A DNA stretch of 64,000 bases from CAVVTR01 sp963751245 (GTDB lineage: Bacteria; Acidobacteriota; Thermoanaerobaculia; Thermoanaerobaculales; Thermoanaerobaculaceae), in assembly GCA_963751245.1 (NCBI GenBank), contig CAVVTR010000008.1:310001-374000 (forward strand). The letters run 5' to 3'. The translations under genes and the position numbers were made by a program. Of the stretch, positions 25,857 to 35,251 are shown piece by piece. The notes under the pieces were generated by a model that was not told where the DNA came from, did no database searches, and saw only the letters and a list, made by a program, of their open reading frames with translations. Numbering within the stretch: position 1 is the first letter of the stretch; each line of letters starts with the position of its first letter.

Positions 25857-27191
25857 TCACGTCCCCTCGCGCCAGCTGGCCAGGTAGGCCTCCTGCTCCG
25901 GGGTGAGCGTGTCGATGGACAGGTCCATGCTGGCGAGCTTCAGCCGGGCGATGCTCTCGTCCAGCTCCTGGGGCAGACGGTGCACCCGGTTGTCGAGCCC
26001 CCGGCCCTGCCCGACCAGGTACTCGGCGGCCAGCGCCTGGTTGGCGAACGACATGTCCATCACCGCGGCCGGGTGGCCCTCGGCGGCAGAGAGGTTGACC
26101 AGCCGGCCCTGGGCGAGGACGTACACCGTGGAGCCGCCGGGGAGGTCGTACCCCTCCACGAACGGCCTGACGTCGCGGACCCCGGTGGCCGACGCGCGCA
26201 GGCCCTGGAGGTCGAGCTCGACGTCGAAGTGCCCCGAGTTGCACAGGATGGCTCCGTCCTTCATGCGCACCGCGTGCTCGGCCGTGATGACGTGGGTGTC
26301 ACCGGTGACGGTGACGAAGACGTCGCCCACCGCGGCGGCCTCGATCATGGGCATGACCGAGAAGCCGTCCATGGCGGCCTCCAGCGCCCTCACCGGGTCC
26401 ACCTCGCACACCACCACCCGGGCGCCGAGACCGTGGGCCCGCATCGCCACGCCGCGGCCGCACCATCCGTAGCCGGCCACCACCACCGTCCGCCCCGCGA
26501 GCAGCACGTTGGTGGCGCGCAGGATGCCGTCCATGGTGGACTGGCCCGTGCCGTACCGGTTGTCGAACAGGTGCTTGGTGTCCGAGTCGTTCACCGCGAT
26601 GACGGGAAAGCGCAGCACGCCGTCCCGCTCCATGGCGCGCAGGCGAATCACGCCCGTGGTGGTCTCCTCGGTGGAGCCCAGCACACCGTCGACGAGCTCC
26701 CGGCAGCCATTCTCGCCCAGCTCCCGGGCGAGCTCCCGGACCTCCTCGTGGGCGCCGTCGAGCTCCCCTCGCGCCATGAACAGCAGGGACGACACCAGGT
26801 CGGCGCCGTCGTCCATGGTGATCGTCGGGCGCAGCTCCAGGCAGGAGCGGATGTGACTGTAGTAGCTCGCGTTGTCCTCTCCCTTGATGGCGAACACCGC
26901 GGCGCCGTACTCCGCGACCAGGGCCGCGGCGGCGTCGTCCTGGGTGGAGAGCGGGTTCGAGGCGCACAGACGCACGTCGGCGCCTCCCGCCATCAGGGTC
27001 CTGACCAGGTTGGCCGTCTCCGTGGTGACGTGGAGACACGCGGCGATACGCTGGCCGGCGAGGGGCTTGTCCCGCTCGAAGCGCTCGCGGATGCTGGCGA
27101 GCACCGGCATCTGCCGGTCGGCCCAGAGGATCCGGCGCACGCCGGCACCGGAGAGGGAGAGATCGCGGACATCGTGGGACGGCAGGGTCAT
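25857..27191 (-). CDS. ahcY: Adenosylhomocysteinase
   Basis: Hydrolyses S-adenosylhomocysteine to adenosine and homocysteine in the activated-methyl cycle, with a tightly bound NAD. The 444-residue enzyme shows the substrate-side CLHVTTETANLV and SNPLSTQDD, the catalytic NDSDTKHLFDNRYG, the NAD-binding VVAGYGWCGRG and the C-terminal LVNLSAAEGHPA. The ATG follows TTGGAGGCG; an in-frame extension of 50 codons upstream was rejected. TACGAT at 27228-27233 is a likely -10, giving a leader of about 30 bases. I see no convincing SAH or SAM riboswitch in that short leader. Confidence 0.95.
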   Translation of the reverse strand: MTLPSHDVRDLSLSGAGVRRILWADRQMPVLASIRERFERDKPLAGQRIAACLHVTTETANLVRTLMAGGADVRLCASNPLSTQDDAAAALVAEYGAAVFAIKGEDNASYYSHIRSCLELRPTITMDDGADLVSSLLFMARGELDGAHEEVRELARELGENGCRELVDGVLGSTEETTTGVIRLRAMERDGVLRFPVIAVNDSDTKHLFDNRYGTGQSTMDGILRATNVLLAGRTVVVAGYGWCGRGVAMRAHGLGARVVVCEVDPVRALEAAMDGFSVMPMIEAAAVGDVFVTVTGDTHVITAEHAVRMKDGAILCNSGHFDVELDLQGLRASATGVRDVRPFVEGYDLPGGSTVYVLAQGRLVNLSAAEGHPAAVMDMSFANQALAAEYLVGQGRGLDNRVHRLPQELDESIARLKLASMDLSIDTLTPEQEAYLASWREGT

Positions 27192-27227
27192 CAACGCCTC
27201 CAAGGTGATCTGCACTCCAGGAGCCGC

Positions 27228-27233
27228 ATCGTA
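27228..27233 (-). promoter_or_regulatory. Probable -10 element of ahcY
   Basis: Minus-strand TACGAT, 36 bp before the ahcY ATG. Confidence 0.35.
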
Positions 27234-27335
27234 CCGCGTCGGGGCCGGCGGCGCCACCGTGCCGGATCCGGGCACGGGAAGTGAATGGACCGGCACGCCG
27301 GAGCGGCGCCCTCCCCCCGGATCCGGCGCGCGGAG

Positions 27336-27349
27336 TAGCATGCGTCATG
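27336..27349 (+). promoter_or_regulatory. Leaderless-type promoter of the AlaX-like gene
   Basis: TAGCAT, five bases, ATG; no Shine-Dalgarno sequence. Confidence 0.45.
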
Positions 27350-28549
27350 GCGAATCCTCCCGCATACGAGCGCGATCCCTGCCTCACCCTCCTCGACACG
27401 GCAATCGTCGGGACGGGCGTCGAGGACGGCCGGCCGTGGGCCGCCCTGGCGGACACCGTGCTCTACCCCGAGGGGGGAGGGCAGCCCTCGGACCGCGGCT
27501 GGATCGGCGAGGTGGCGGTCGTGGAGGTCCGCCGCGCCGGCGGTGTGCTCCGGCACTACCTGGAGACGGCGGTGGCAGCCGGGCCGGTCCGGGTCACGCT
27601 GGACTGGGAGCGGCGCTTCGACCACATGCAGCAGCACACCGCCCAGCATCTCCTCACGGCGGTGGCCGCGGACCGCTTCGGCTGGTCCACCACCGCGTTC
27701 CACCTGGGCGCCGGCGTGAGCGACGTCGAGCTCGACGCGCCGGCGATTCCGGCCGAGCACCGCCGGGAGCTCGAGGAGGCGGTGGCCGCGGAGGTCCGGG
27801 CGGCCCACCCCGTCACGGCCGTCCGCGTGACCCCGGAGGCACTGGCGGAGCTCGGCGTCCGCTCCAGGGGCCTTCCCGCCGACCACGAGGGTGACGTGCG
27901 CCTGGTGCGCATCGAGGGCGTCGACCTCAACACCTGTGGCGGCACCCACGTCCGCTCCACGGCGGAGCTGGAGGCAGTGGCTCTGCTGGCGACCGAGCCC
28001 ATGCGCGGGGGCACCCGCCTCACTTTCGTCGCGGGCCGGCGCCTCCGCGCGCGGCTGGCGCGGCACGAGGACCGCAACGCGGAGCTGCGGACGCTCCTGG
28101 GCGCGCCGGACGACGAGCTGGCGGCCGTCACCGCATTGCGCGCGGAGCAGCTTCGCGCCGCCGACAGGGGCATGCGCGCCCTCGAGGACGACCTGGTCCA
28201 GGCCCTGGTGGAGGACATCGCTCGGCGGCCCGGGCCGGTGGTGGGGACGCACTTCGCCGACCGCGACATGGGGTTCCTGGCCCGGCTCGCACGGCTGGCC
28301 ACCGGCGCCGCCCCCGACAAGGTGGTGCTGCTGACCTCGGGTCCAAAACGGGCGGGGATCTTCGCGCTGGCGTTCGGCGACGGTCTCGGCGTCGACCCCC
28401 GGGAGACCGGCGCGAGGGTGGCAGCGCTCCTGTCCGGCCGCGGTGGCGGCTCGGGGAGGGTGTTCCAGGGCAAGGCCGGCGACCTCGGCCGCCGCGACGA
28501 GGCCCTCGCCGCCCTGCGGGAGGCCCTCGCCGGGCCGGCCGGCGCCTGA
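27347..28549 (+). CDS. AlaX-type alanyl-tRNA editing protein with DHHA1 domain
   Basis: A 400-residue stand-alone relative of the editing half of alanyl-tRNA synthetase. It hydrolyses Ser or Gly wrongly attached to tRNA-Ala. After an N-terminal beta domain with DTVLYPEGGGQPSDRG come the zinc ligands HTAQH (His97 and His101) and CGGTH (Cys197 and His201). The C-terminal third is a DHHA1-like domain ending in GGGSGRVFQGKAG. There is no aminoacylation domain, so it is not AlaRS itself. The length matches the AlaX-L group. The ATG follows TAGCAT by five bases. Confidence 0.9.
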   Translation: MANPPAYERDPCLTLLDTAIVGTGVEDGRPWAALADTVLYPEGGGQPSDRGWIGEVAVVEVRRAGGVLRHYLETAVAAGPVRVTLDWERRFDHMQQHTAQHLLTAVAADRFGWSTTAFHLGAGVSDVELDAPAIPAEHRRELEEAVAAEVRAAHPVTAVRVTPEALAELGVRSRGLPADHEGDVRLVRIEGVDLNTCGGTHVRSTAELEAVALLATEPMRGGTRLTFVAGRRLRARLARHEDRNAELRTLLGAPDDELAAVTALRAEQLRAADRGMRALEDDLVQALVEDIARRPGPVVGTHFADRDMGFLARLARLATGAAPDKVVLLTSGPKRAGIFALAFGDGLGVDPRETGARVAALLSGRGGGSGRVFQGKAGDLGRRDEALAALREALAGPAGA

Positions 28550-28551
28550 GC

Positions 28552-28557
28552 TATACT
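28552..28557 (+). promoter_or_regulatory. Probable -10 element of the CSLREAI protein gene
   Basis: TATACT directly after the AlaX stop and about 100 bp before the next ATG. The implied 5' leader is near 95 bases. Confidence 0.4.
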
Positions 28558-28660
28558 TGAGGCCGGATCTACCCACATCGCCACGGCGGCCCCGGCCCTG
28601 CCCCCTTCCCCTGGACAGCTTCCGGCCACACCGGCCGCCGCCGGACGAGGAGGAGCCACC

Positions 28661-31234
28661 ATGCTGCGAAGGGCCCTGGTCGTTCTGCTGGTCACTGCCT
28701 GCGCCACCGCCGCCCACGCCACCGTCTACAGGGTCACCAAGACCGCGGATACCAACGACGGCTCCTGCGCGGCCGACGACTGCAGCCTCCGGGAGGCGAT
28801 CATCGCCGCCAACGCCTCGGCCGGGCCCGACAGCGTCACCCTGCCCACCGGCACCTACCGGCTCACCCTCCACGGCGCCGACGAGGACGCCTGCGCCACC
28901 GGCGACCTGGACGTCACGGACACCCTCGAGATCACGGGCGCCTACTCGTCCACCACCATCATCGACGGCGACGGCGCGGATCGCGTCTTCGACGTCCGGT
29001 CCTCCTTCCTGGCCCTGTCCGGCGTGACGGTCCAGAACGGTGGAGGCGTCGACAACGGCGGAGGAATCCGCTCCGTGAGCACGGGCAGCGAGCTCCGCCT
29101 CTACCAGTCGACCGTGACCGGCAACCGCGCCGCGAACATGGGAGGAGGCCTCGAGAGCGCTGGAACGCTGGTCCTCACCTCGGTGACGGTGACCAGCAAC
29201 GATGGCGGCTCGTTCGGCGGAGGCCTCGAGGTCCAGGGCCCGTCCACCCTGCGCGACGTTACGGTGGGGGACAACCACACCACCTACGGCGGCGGCGGGA
29301 TCATGGCCATGAGCCACAGCAACCTGGATTTCGCCCGCGGGACGGTGAGCGGCAACAGCAGCCAGTACGGGGGCGGGCTCGAGGCCGACGGCGGCACCTG
29401 CCTCCTGACCAACGTGACCTTCGACGGCAACAGCGCCACCGGGAGCGAGGGCGGCGCCGTCCTCAACTCCGGCGGCAGCGTGACGGTGCTGTACTCGACC
29501 TTCTCCTCCAACCATGCCGTCCAGGGCGGCCGGTCCGTGTCGTCGCGGTCGTCCACCGCCACCGTGGAGGGCTCAATCCTGGTCACCGACGACGGGAGCC
29601 CCAACTGCTCCGGGTCCGTCGTCTCCCAGGGCGCCAACCTGGACAGCGGAACCAGCTGCAACTTCACCGCTGCGGGCGACCTGTCGGCCACCGAGCCGCT
29701 CCTCGGCGCGCTCCAGTCCAACGGCGGACCCACGCGGACCCGGGCGCTCCTGCGGGGCAGCCCGGCCATCGACGCGGCGGCGAGCGGCAGCTGCCCGGCC
29801 ACGGACCAGCGGGGCGTGACGCGTCCCCAGGGACCGGCCTGCGACATGGGGGCCTACGAGGCCGACGGGACCGAGCCGGCCGCGGCGCTGCCCCTGACCG
29901 TCCCGGTTGTCGCCCACCTGTTCGGGCTGACCACGCCGTGGCGCTCCGACCTCAGCCTGAGCAACCCCTCCAGCGCTCCGCTCCCGCTCACTCTGACCTA
30001 CTACCCGGGCAGCGGCGCACCCATCTCCCGCACCGTGACGCTGCAGGCCCAGGGCACGGGCCTCCTGCAGGACGTCGTGGGCGACACCATGGGCGCCGGA
30101 GACGGCCGCGGGCCGCTGGTGATCAGCCCGCCCACCACGGGCCCGGTGCCCGTCGTGATGTCGCGGACGTTCGCGATCGACGGGGCGGAGAGGCTCGGCC
30201 AGAACGTGCCCGCCGGGCTGCCCCTGCCCGCCGGGACCACCTTCCTCCCGGGGCTCCGCCAGGATGGCGCCTACCGCAGCAACGTGGCCGTCGCCACCGC
30301 CGGATCCGCCGTGACCGTGACGTTCGATCTGCTGCGCGGCGCCGACGGCGTGGTCGCCTCGGGGGTCACCCGCACCGTCGCCGCGCACCAGCAGACGCAG
30401 TGGTCCGTCGACGCCCTCTTCCCCGGGATGGCGCTGGACGGCGTCCCGATGACGGTGCGGGTGGAGACCTCCGGACCGGCGTTCCCCTACGCGTCGGTGG
30501 TGGACCAGACGTCGTCCGACGCCGTCACCATCGCGGCGCAGTCCCCCGGCACGGCCTGGCTCGTGCCGGTGGTCGCCGGCAACAGCGGCAGCGGCACCAC
30601 CTTCTGGCGGTCCGACGCCAGCCTGGCCAACCCTGGCGACGCCGACGTCACCGTCACCCTCGAGCTGCTGCGCGAGGGCCGCGACAACAGCTCCGGCGAC
30701 CTCACGGCCGCCGCGATGACGCTCGCGGCCGGTGCGACGGCGACCATCGCCGACGTCGAGAGAACGTCCTTCGGCGTCACCGACGTGAAGGGCACGCTGC
30801 GCGTGGCGGCGACGGGACCCATCGTGCTCACCTCGCGCACCTACACCAGCCGGGAGGACGGCGGGACCTACGGCCTGGGCGTGCCGCCCGTCGCCCCGGG
30901 GGCCCTGACGGCGGACGCGAGGATGATCACCGGCGTGCGAGGCGACGCCCCCTACCGCACAAACATCGGCCTGCTCGCCGGCGCCGGCGGCGGCAGCGCG
31001 GCACTGATGCTGTTCGACGGGAACGGGTCGCTCATGGCCACGGGGACCGTGGACCTCCAGCCGTTCAGCCTCGTGCAGGCCTCCCTGACCGCCCTCTTCC
31101 CGGGGACGCCCGCCCCCGTGCCGGCGGGCTCCATCGTGATCACGGCCCTGGAACCGTACATCGCGTACGTCTCCGTCGTGGACGGATCGTCGCAGGACCC
31201 GGTCTACGAGGTACCGCCGGTCATCCAACCGTAG
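28661..31234 (+). CDS. Secreted CSLREAI-domain beta-helix protein with duplicated C-terminal module
   Basis: An 857-residue exported protein. A signal peptide (1-20) precedes the CSLREAI motif (Cys41-Ile47), which marks a large family of secreted or surface bacterial proteins. Residues about 60-400 form a right-handed parallel beta-helix of Gly/Asn/Ser/Thr-rich repeats, closed by the GPTRTRALLRGSPAIDAA and CDMGAYEADG signature of polymorphic outer-membrane-type repeats. Two copies of a module of about 220 residues follow (about 411-628 and 630-855); each has VPVVA, WRSD and NP near its start and a later AYRSN or PYRTN block. GAGGAGGAG precedes the ATG. Binding or adhesion is likely; no catalytic motif was seen. 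Confidence 0.85.
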   Translation: MLRRALVVLLVTACATAAHATVYRVTKTADTNDGSCAADDCSLREAIIAANASAGPDSVTLPTGTYRLTLHGADEDACATGDLDVTDTLEITGAYSSTTIIDGDGADRVFDVRSSFLALSGVTVQNGGGVDNGGGIRSVSTGSELRLYQSTVTGNRAANMGGGLESAGTLVLTSVTVTSNDGGSFGGGLEVQGPSTLRDVTVGDNHTTYGGGGIMAMSHSNLDFARGTVSGNSSQYGGGLEADGGTCLLTNVTFDGNSATGSEGGAVLNSGGSVTVLYSTFSSNHAVQGGRSVSSRSSTATVEGSILVTDDGSPNCSGSVVSQGANLDSGTSCNFTAAGDLSATEPLLGALQSNGGPTRTRALLRGSPAIDAAASGSCPATDQRGVTRPQGPACDMGAYEADGTEPAAALPLTVPVVAHLFGLTTPWRSDLSLSNPSSAPLPLTLTYYPGSGAPISRTVTLQAQGTGLLQDVVGDTMGAGDGRGPLVISPPTTGPVPVVMSRTFAIDGAERLGQNVPAGLPLPAGTTFLPGLRQDGAYRSNVAVATAGSAVTVTFDLLRGADGVVASGVTRTVAAHQQTQWSVDALFPGMALDGVPMTVRVETSGPAFPYASVVDQTSSDAVTIAAQSPGTAWLVPVVAGNSGSGTTFWRSDASLANPGDADVTVTLELLREGRDNSSGDLTAAAMTLAAGATATIADVERTSFGVTDVKGTLRVAATGPIVLTSRTYTSREDGGTYGLGVPPVAPGALTADARMITGVRGDAPYRTNIGLLAGAGGGSAALMLFDGNGSLMATGTVDLQPFSLVQASLTALFPGTPAPVPAGSIVITALEPYIAYVSVVDGSSQDPVYEVPPVIQP

Positions 31235-31285
31235 CCGGGCCCGGGTCGGGCATCCCGCCTCCGGGCAGCCGCCGGGCCCGCGGGG

Positions 31286-31314
31286 TTGACTTCCCGGGGG
31301 GTACGCCGCACAGT
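31286..31314 (+). promoter_or_regulatory. Possible promoter of the DEAD-box helicase
   Basis: TTGACT, a 17-bp spacer and CACAGT, about 60 bp before the helicase ATG. The -10 is poor. Confidence 0.35.
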
Positions 31315-31376
31315 GGGGCTGTGCTTTGACGCGCCCGGCGCCGAGCCGGAGGTGCGCGGACCACACCCGGGAGATC

Positions 31377-32798
31377 ATGCAACTCACAGACAAGCGTTTC
31401 ATCGACTTCGACCTGCCCGAGGAGCTCCAGCGGGGAATCGCCGAATGCGGCTTCACGCACCTGACGCCGGTGCAGGCCAAGAGCCTGCCCATCGCGCTGG
31501 AAGGCCTGGACATCGCGGTCCAGGCACAGACCGGTTCCGGCAAGACGCTGGTGTTCCTCACCACAATCTTCGATCACCTGCTCCGCACCCCTCCCCGCGA
31601 GACACGCGGAATCTGCCCCCGGGCCCTGGTCATCACCCCCACCCGGGAGCTGGCCGTGCAGGTGAGCCGTGACGCAGAGGCCGTCGGACACGATCTGCCG
31701 TTCCGCATGCTCACGGTCTACGGTGGGATCGACTACCACAAGCAGCGGGAGGATCTCGGCAACGGCGTCGACCTGCTGGTGGGCACGCCGGGACGGCTCA
31801 TCGACTATCTCAAGCAGCGCGTGTACCACCTCCGGGACCTCGAGATCATCGTCATCGACGAGGCCGACCGCCTCTTCGATATGGGCTTCATCGCCGACGT
31901 CCGCTACCTGCTCCGGCGCATGTCGTCGTACGACCGCCGCCAGGGCATGCTGTTCTCCGCCACCCTGGGCCTGCGGGTCATCGAGCTGTCGTACGAGCAC
32001 ATGAACATGCCGGAGCTCGTGGAGGTCTCCCCCGAGACGGTGACCGCGGAGCGTGTCGAGCAGGTCCTCTACCACGTGGGCTCCAAGGAGAAGTTCAGCC
32101 TCCTGCTCGGCCTCCTTCAGCGTGAGGAGTGGACCAAGGCGCTCATGTTCGTGAACACGAAGCGCGAGGCCGTGCGCCTGCGCGACCGCCTCGAGCGCAA
32201 CGGACAGCCGGCCACCGTCCTCAGCGGCGACGTGAACCAGGTCCAGAGGCTCAAGATCCTGCGCCGGTTCATCTCCGGAGAGGTGCGGATCCTGGTCGCG
32301 ACGGATGTCGCCTCCCGGGGTCTGCACATCGAGGCCATCAGCCACGTCTTCAACTACGACCTGCCCCAGGACGCCGAGGACTACGTGCATCGGATCGGCC
32401 GCACGGCGCGGGCGGGCGCCTATGGCAAGGCCATCTCTTTGGCCTGCGAGAACTTCGTGCAGAGCCTCGACGCCATCCAGCAGTTCATCGGGCAGGAGAT
32501 CCCGGTGGCGTGGGCCGATGACGACCTCTTCGTGAAGCCCGTGCCGGAGCCCCCGCGGCCCCGGCGCAGCGATGACCGCCCGCCGCGGGGGCGCGGTGGA
32601 TCCCGCGAGAGCTCGCGGGGCCCACGGACCCGGCAGGGCCGTCCCCCTGGACACGCGGCCGCGCCGGCCGCGCTCCCCCCGGCTCCGGAGCCCGCGGAGA
32701 CAGCCGGCGCGGGCACCTCCGAGGCGGCGAAGAAGCGCCACAGGCGGCGGCCACGCCGGCGCCCCGGAAACGGCGGCGGCGAGGGCGGCTCCAGCTGA
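31377..32798 (+). CDS. DEAD-box ATP-dependent RNA helicase (RhlB/RhlE-like)
   Basis: Unwinds RNA duplexes using ATP, for example during ribosome assembly or mRNA decay. The 473-residue protein has all core motifs: Q-motif region FTHLTPVQ, Walker A AQTGSGKT (50-57), PTRELA, GTPGR, DEAD (161-164), SAT, and HRIGRTARAG. After residue 385 comes a disordered basic tail rich in Arg, Pro and Gly, typical of RNA-binding extensions. GGGAGATC precedes the ATG. It converges on the PATAN gene with one base between stops. The exact RhlB versus RhlE assignment is not secure. Confidence 0.93.
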   Translation: MQLTDKRFIDFDLPEELQRGIAECGFTHLTPVQAKSLPIALEGLDIAVQAQTGSGKTLVFLTTIFDHLLRTPPRETRGICPRALVITPTRELAVQVSRDAEAVGHDLPFRMLTVYGGIDYHKQREDLGNGVDLLVGTPGRLIDYLKQRVYHLRDLEIIVIDEADRLFDMGFIADVRYLLRRMSSYDRRQGMLFSATLGLRVIELSYEHMNMPELVEVSPETVTAERVEQVLYHVGSKEKFSLLLGLLQREEWTKALMFVNTKREAVRLRDRLERNGQPATVLSGDVNQVQRLKILRRFISGEVRILVATDVASRGLHIEAISHVFNYDLPQDAEDYVHRIGRTARAGAYGKAISLACENFVQSLDAIQQFIGQEIPVAWADDDLFVKPVPEPPRPRRSDDRPPRGRGGSRESSRGPRTRQGRPPGHAAAPAALPPAPEPAETAGAGTSEAAKKRHRRRPRRRPGNGGGEGGSS

Positions 32799-32799
32799 G

Positions 32800-34425
32800 T
32801 CAGCCGCGGCGGTCAGAGCTCATCTGACGGCGCAGAAGCTCGTTCTCGAAGGCGATTCCGACCTGGCTCGTGGCGAGCTCGAGGATGTCGATGTCCTGGA
32901 TGATCTCGTCGCGCGAGTCGTTGTCCGCGTAGACGACGGCGATGACGCGCTGCGCCCCCAGCACGGGAAAGACCACGACCTGGCCGTTGCGCGGCCGTCC
33001 CACCTGAGCGGCCAGCGGCTCCGGGAGCGCCGCGTCCTCGAAGGAGAGCGACTGGATCTCCCCGGTGCGCAGGCTACGGCCCAGGGCGTCCTCGCGCCCG
33101 GCGGGAAGGTGCAGGCCCCTGGTGAGCTGGGCGAGGTGGCCTCCCCCGGCTCCCCGCCCGAACGCGCCCAGGGCCACCAGCTCTTCGCCTTTCACGAGAA
33201 ACAGCACGGCGCGCTGCACCGACTCCGAGATGATGTGCATCAGGCTGAGCGCCATGGTCGCCGACATGAGCCCGGAGCGCAGCTCGCCGAAGACCCTCTG
33301 CAGCCTGGCGACACCGGAGGCTCCGCCTGCTCTCGTGCCGTCGTGGACCAGGTCCGGGCGTCCGCGCACGACGTTGCGGACGCAGGCGCCGATGGCGTCC
33401 ACCTCGGCGGGCAGCGCCGCGAGCACCCCCGTGCCGTACACCCGGCCCAGATCGATCGTCCCGTCGACCACAGCGACCAGAGGCGCCTGGGGCCAGGCCA
33501 GGCGCAGCCGCTCCACGGCCTCCAGGGACGTGCCGCCGGGACGGAGATCCACGACGACGACGGGTGTCACGCCATCGGAGCCGTGCTCACCGCCCGCTAC
33601 CGGGTCCACGCGCTCCACCTTCACCCCTCCGGGCGCCAGGGCCTCGGCCAGCCGGGTCCCCAGGATCTCGTCGCTGGAGAGGAACCGCACGAATACGCGG
33701 GGGATCGCCGAGGCGTCGCCGTCACGCGCACCGATCCGGTCGATGGCGGCGTCGAGGCTGCCGCCGGGCGCGGCCGCCGCACGGCCTTCGGAGGCGGCGG
33801 CGCGTGGCGGAGGGCCCTCCCGGGCCGCTGCAGCGGGCCCACCCTTCGGGGTCTGGCCCCTCCCCTCGGCTCCGCCGCTCCCCCGTCCGGCCCGGCTCCT
33901 CTCGTCGAACAGCCTCGCGGCCTCCAGCAGCACCATCTGGGTGTTCACGTCGGGCTCGGGCAGGACGTCGCTGGGGTACAGCACGATGTCGTCGATGGGG
34001 CTGAGATCGTCCACGGCGAAGTCGAAGGTGCCGGTGTCCCAGACCAGCACCTCGTTCACGGCGAGCTTGATCTGGTCGGCCACCACGGAACGGAGCGCGT
34101 CCGCGTCGATGGCCCCGCGCGAGACCAGCACCTGGCCCAGGGACCGCCGGCCGGGACCGCTCCCCTGCGCCGCCACCGCGGCGTCGAGCACGCGCGGCTC
34201 CAGCAGCCCCCGCTCCACCAACATCTGGCCCACGCGGGGGGTGGAGGGCGCCTGGGCGCTCATGAGGCGCCCGCAGTGGAACCCCAGCATCGCCCGCTCC
34301 CCCGCCCGGGTCAGGGTCAGCGTGCCGGAGCGCCGGCCGAAGTGGATGAACTGCATCACGTCCGTGACGCTGACGTCCTTGAGGCTCCCGGAGACGCCGA
34401 GGGTCGGCGGATCGACCGCGTTCAC
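32800..34425 (-). CDS. PATAN/DUF4388 signalling protein with degenerate receiver and GAF-like domains
   Basis: A 541-residue cytoplasmic protein. Residues about 8-110 are a DUF4388 (PATAN) domain, opening GVSGSLKDVSVTDVMQFIH and containing SGTLTL. Residues about 60-170 resemble the helical extension common in such proteins. A Pro/Ala/Gly linker covers about 180-225. Residues about 245-350 have a receiver-like alpha/beta pattern (VFVRFLSSDEI, VVVDLRPGG, VAVVDG) but lack a clear phospho-Asp triad. The C-terminus (about 370-535) is GAF-like. It is the last of three signalling genes, after the GAF and receiver genes. PATAN proteins act in chemotaxis- or phototaxis-like and motility signalling; the output here is unknown. 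Confidence 0.78.
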   Translation of the reverse strand: MNAVDPPTLGVSGSLKDVSVTDVMQFIHFGRRSGTLTLTRAGERAMLGFHCGRLMSAQAPSTPRVGQMLVERGLLEPRVLDAAVAAQGSGPGRRSLGQVLVSRGAIDADALRSVVADQIKLAVNEVLVWDTGTFDFAVDDLSPIDDIVLYPSDVLPEPDVNTQMVLLEAARLFDERSRAGRGSGGAEGRGQTPKGGPAAAAREGPPPRAAASEGRAAAAPGGSLDAAIDRIGARDGDASAIPRVFVRFLSSDEILGTRLAEALAPGGVKVERVDPVAGGEHGSDGVTPVVVVDLRPGGTSLEAVERLRLAWPQAPLVAVVDGTIDLGRVYGTGVLAALPAEVDAIGACVRNVVRGRPDLVHDGTRAGGASGVARLQRVFGELRSGLMSATMALSLMHIISESVQRAVLFLVKGEELVALGAFGRGAGGGHLAQLTRGLHLPAGREDALGRSLRTGEIQSLSFEDAALPEPLAAQVGRPRNGQVVVFPVLGAQRVIAVVYADNDSRDEIIQDIDILELATSQVGIAFENELLRRQMSSDRRG

Positions 34426-34468
34426 GCCGCGCTCACACAGCGGGACGGGGAGGGCACGGTCGTGGTCC

Positions 34469-35251
34469 TCACTCCCCCCGGGCCAGCTTGACCAGGCTCT
34501 CCAGGGTCCGGAGCTTACGGCCCTGAGTGGCGAAGAGCCGCGCGGCGAAGAGCGCCGAGGCCGCGTGGGCGGAGAGGAGGTCGAGGAGGTCGCGGTCGTC
34601 GCTCCTCAGGCTCGGCTTGTGTTCGAACAGCTCGAGCACAACCAGGGCACCCACCACCTCGCCCTGGACCCGCAGAGGCACCGCGGCCAGGACCGCCGAC
34701 CCCTCCGCCGGACCGAGCCTGAGGACGCCGTCGGCCAGGGTGGCGTCCACCATTGCGTCCCCGCCCGCGTAGGACCCCGAGGCGAACAGTGGGGCCGAGG
34801 CCTCCTCCACGCCGTGCCGCAACGCGGCCTCGTAGACGTTGCCGTCGTCGCGACGCAGCAGGAGCACGAAGCGCTCCGCCCCGAGCAGGTTGACGGCGAC
34901 CTCGGCGATGGTGGACTGCACCTCGTCGGGATCCAGCGACGAGTGGAGCTGGTAGGTGGCCACGTACAGGTTCATGAGGCGACCCGCCTGGTGCTCGGAC
35001 TCCACGAGCTGGTCGGCCAGCTCCTTCACGTCGGACTCGGTCCGCACCAGGCGGCGTTCCAGGTCGGCCGCGCGGTCGCGGGAGGACTCACCCTCCTTGC
35101 CCGCCGAGGCCTGACGGAGGTTTTCCTCGAGCACCCGAACCAGTTCCCCGGCACGCTCGAGGGTCGAGCGGAGCTGTGCGAGGAGCTCGTTGCCCGAGGT
35201 CAGGGCGGCCTCGAGCCGCGCGTTGCCGCCGGTTTCCGGGTGCTGGCTCAT
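34469..35251 (-). CDS. Coiled-coil GAF-domain protein
   Basis: A 260-residue protein. Residues about 5-95 are charged and heptad-like (SGNELLAQLRSTLERAGELV, then VRTESDVKELADQLVESE), predicting a coiled coil. Residues about 105-245 form a GAF domain with AEVAVNLLGAERFVLLLRR and PLRVQGEVVGALVVLE. It has no kinase, cyclase or diguanylate-cyclase output domain, so it probably works through partners. Its ATG overlaps the stop of the receiver gene (ATGA), and the PATAN gene follows after 43 bp. Confidence 0.82.
   Translation of the reverse strand: MSQHPETGGNARLEAALTSGNELLAQLRSTLERAGELVRVLEENLRQASAGKEGESSRDRAADLERRLVRTESDVKELADQLVESEHQAGRLMNLYVATYQLHSSLDPDEVQSTIAEVAVNLLGAERFVLLLRRDDGNVYEAALRHGVEEASAPLFASGSYAGGDAMVDATLADGVLRLGPAEGSAVLAAVPLRVQGEVVGALVVLELFEHKPSLRSDDRDLLDLLSAHAASALFAARLFATQGRKLRTLESLVKLARGE

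Noticed and set aside
27192..27346. SAH or SAM riboswitch before ahcY
   Set aside because: The leader after the likely -10 is only about 30 bases, and I could not find the conserved core.
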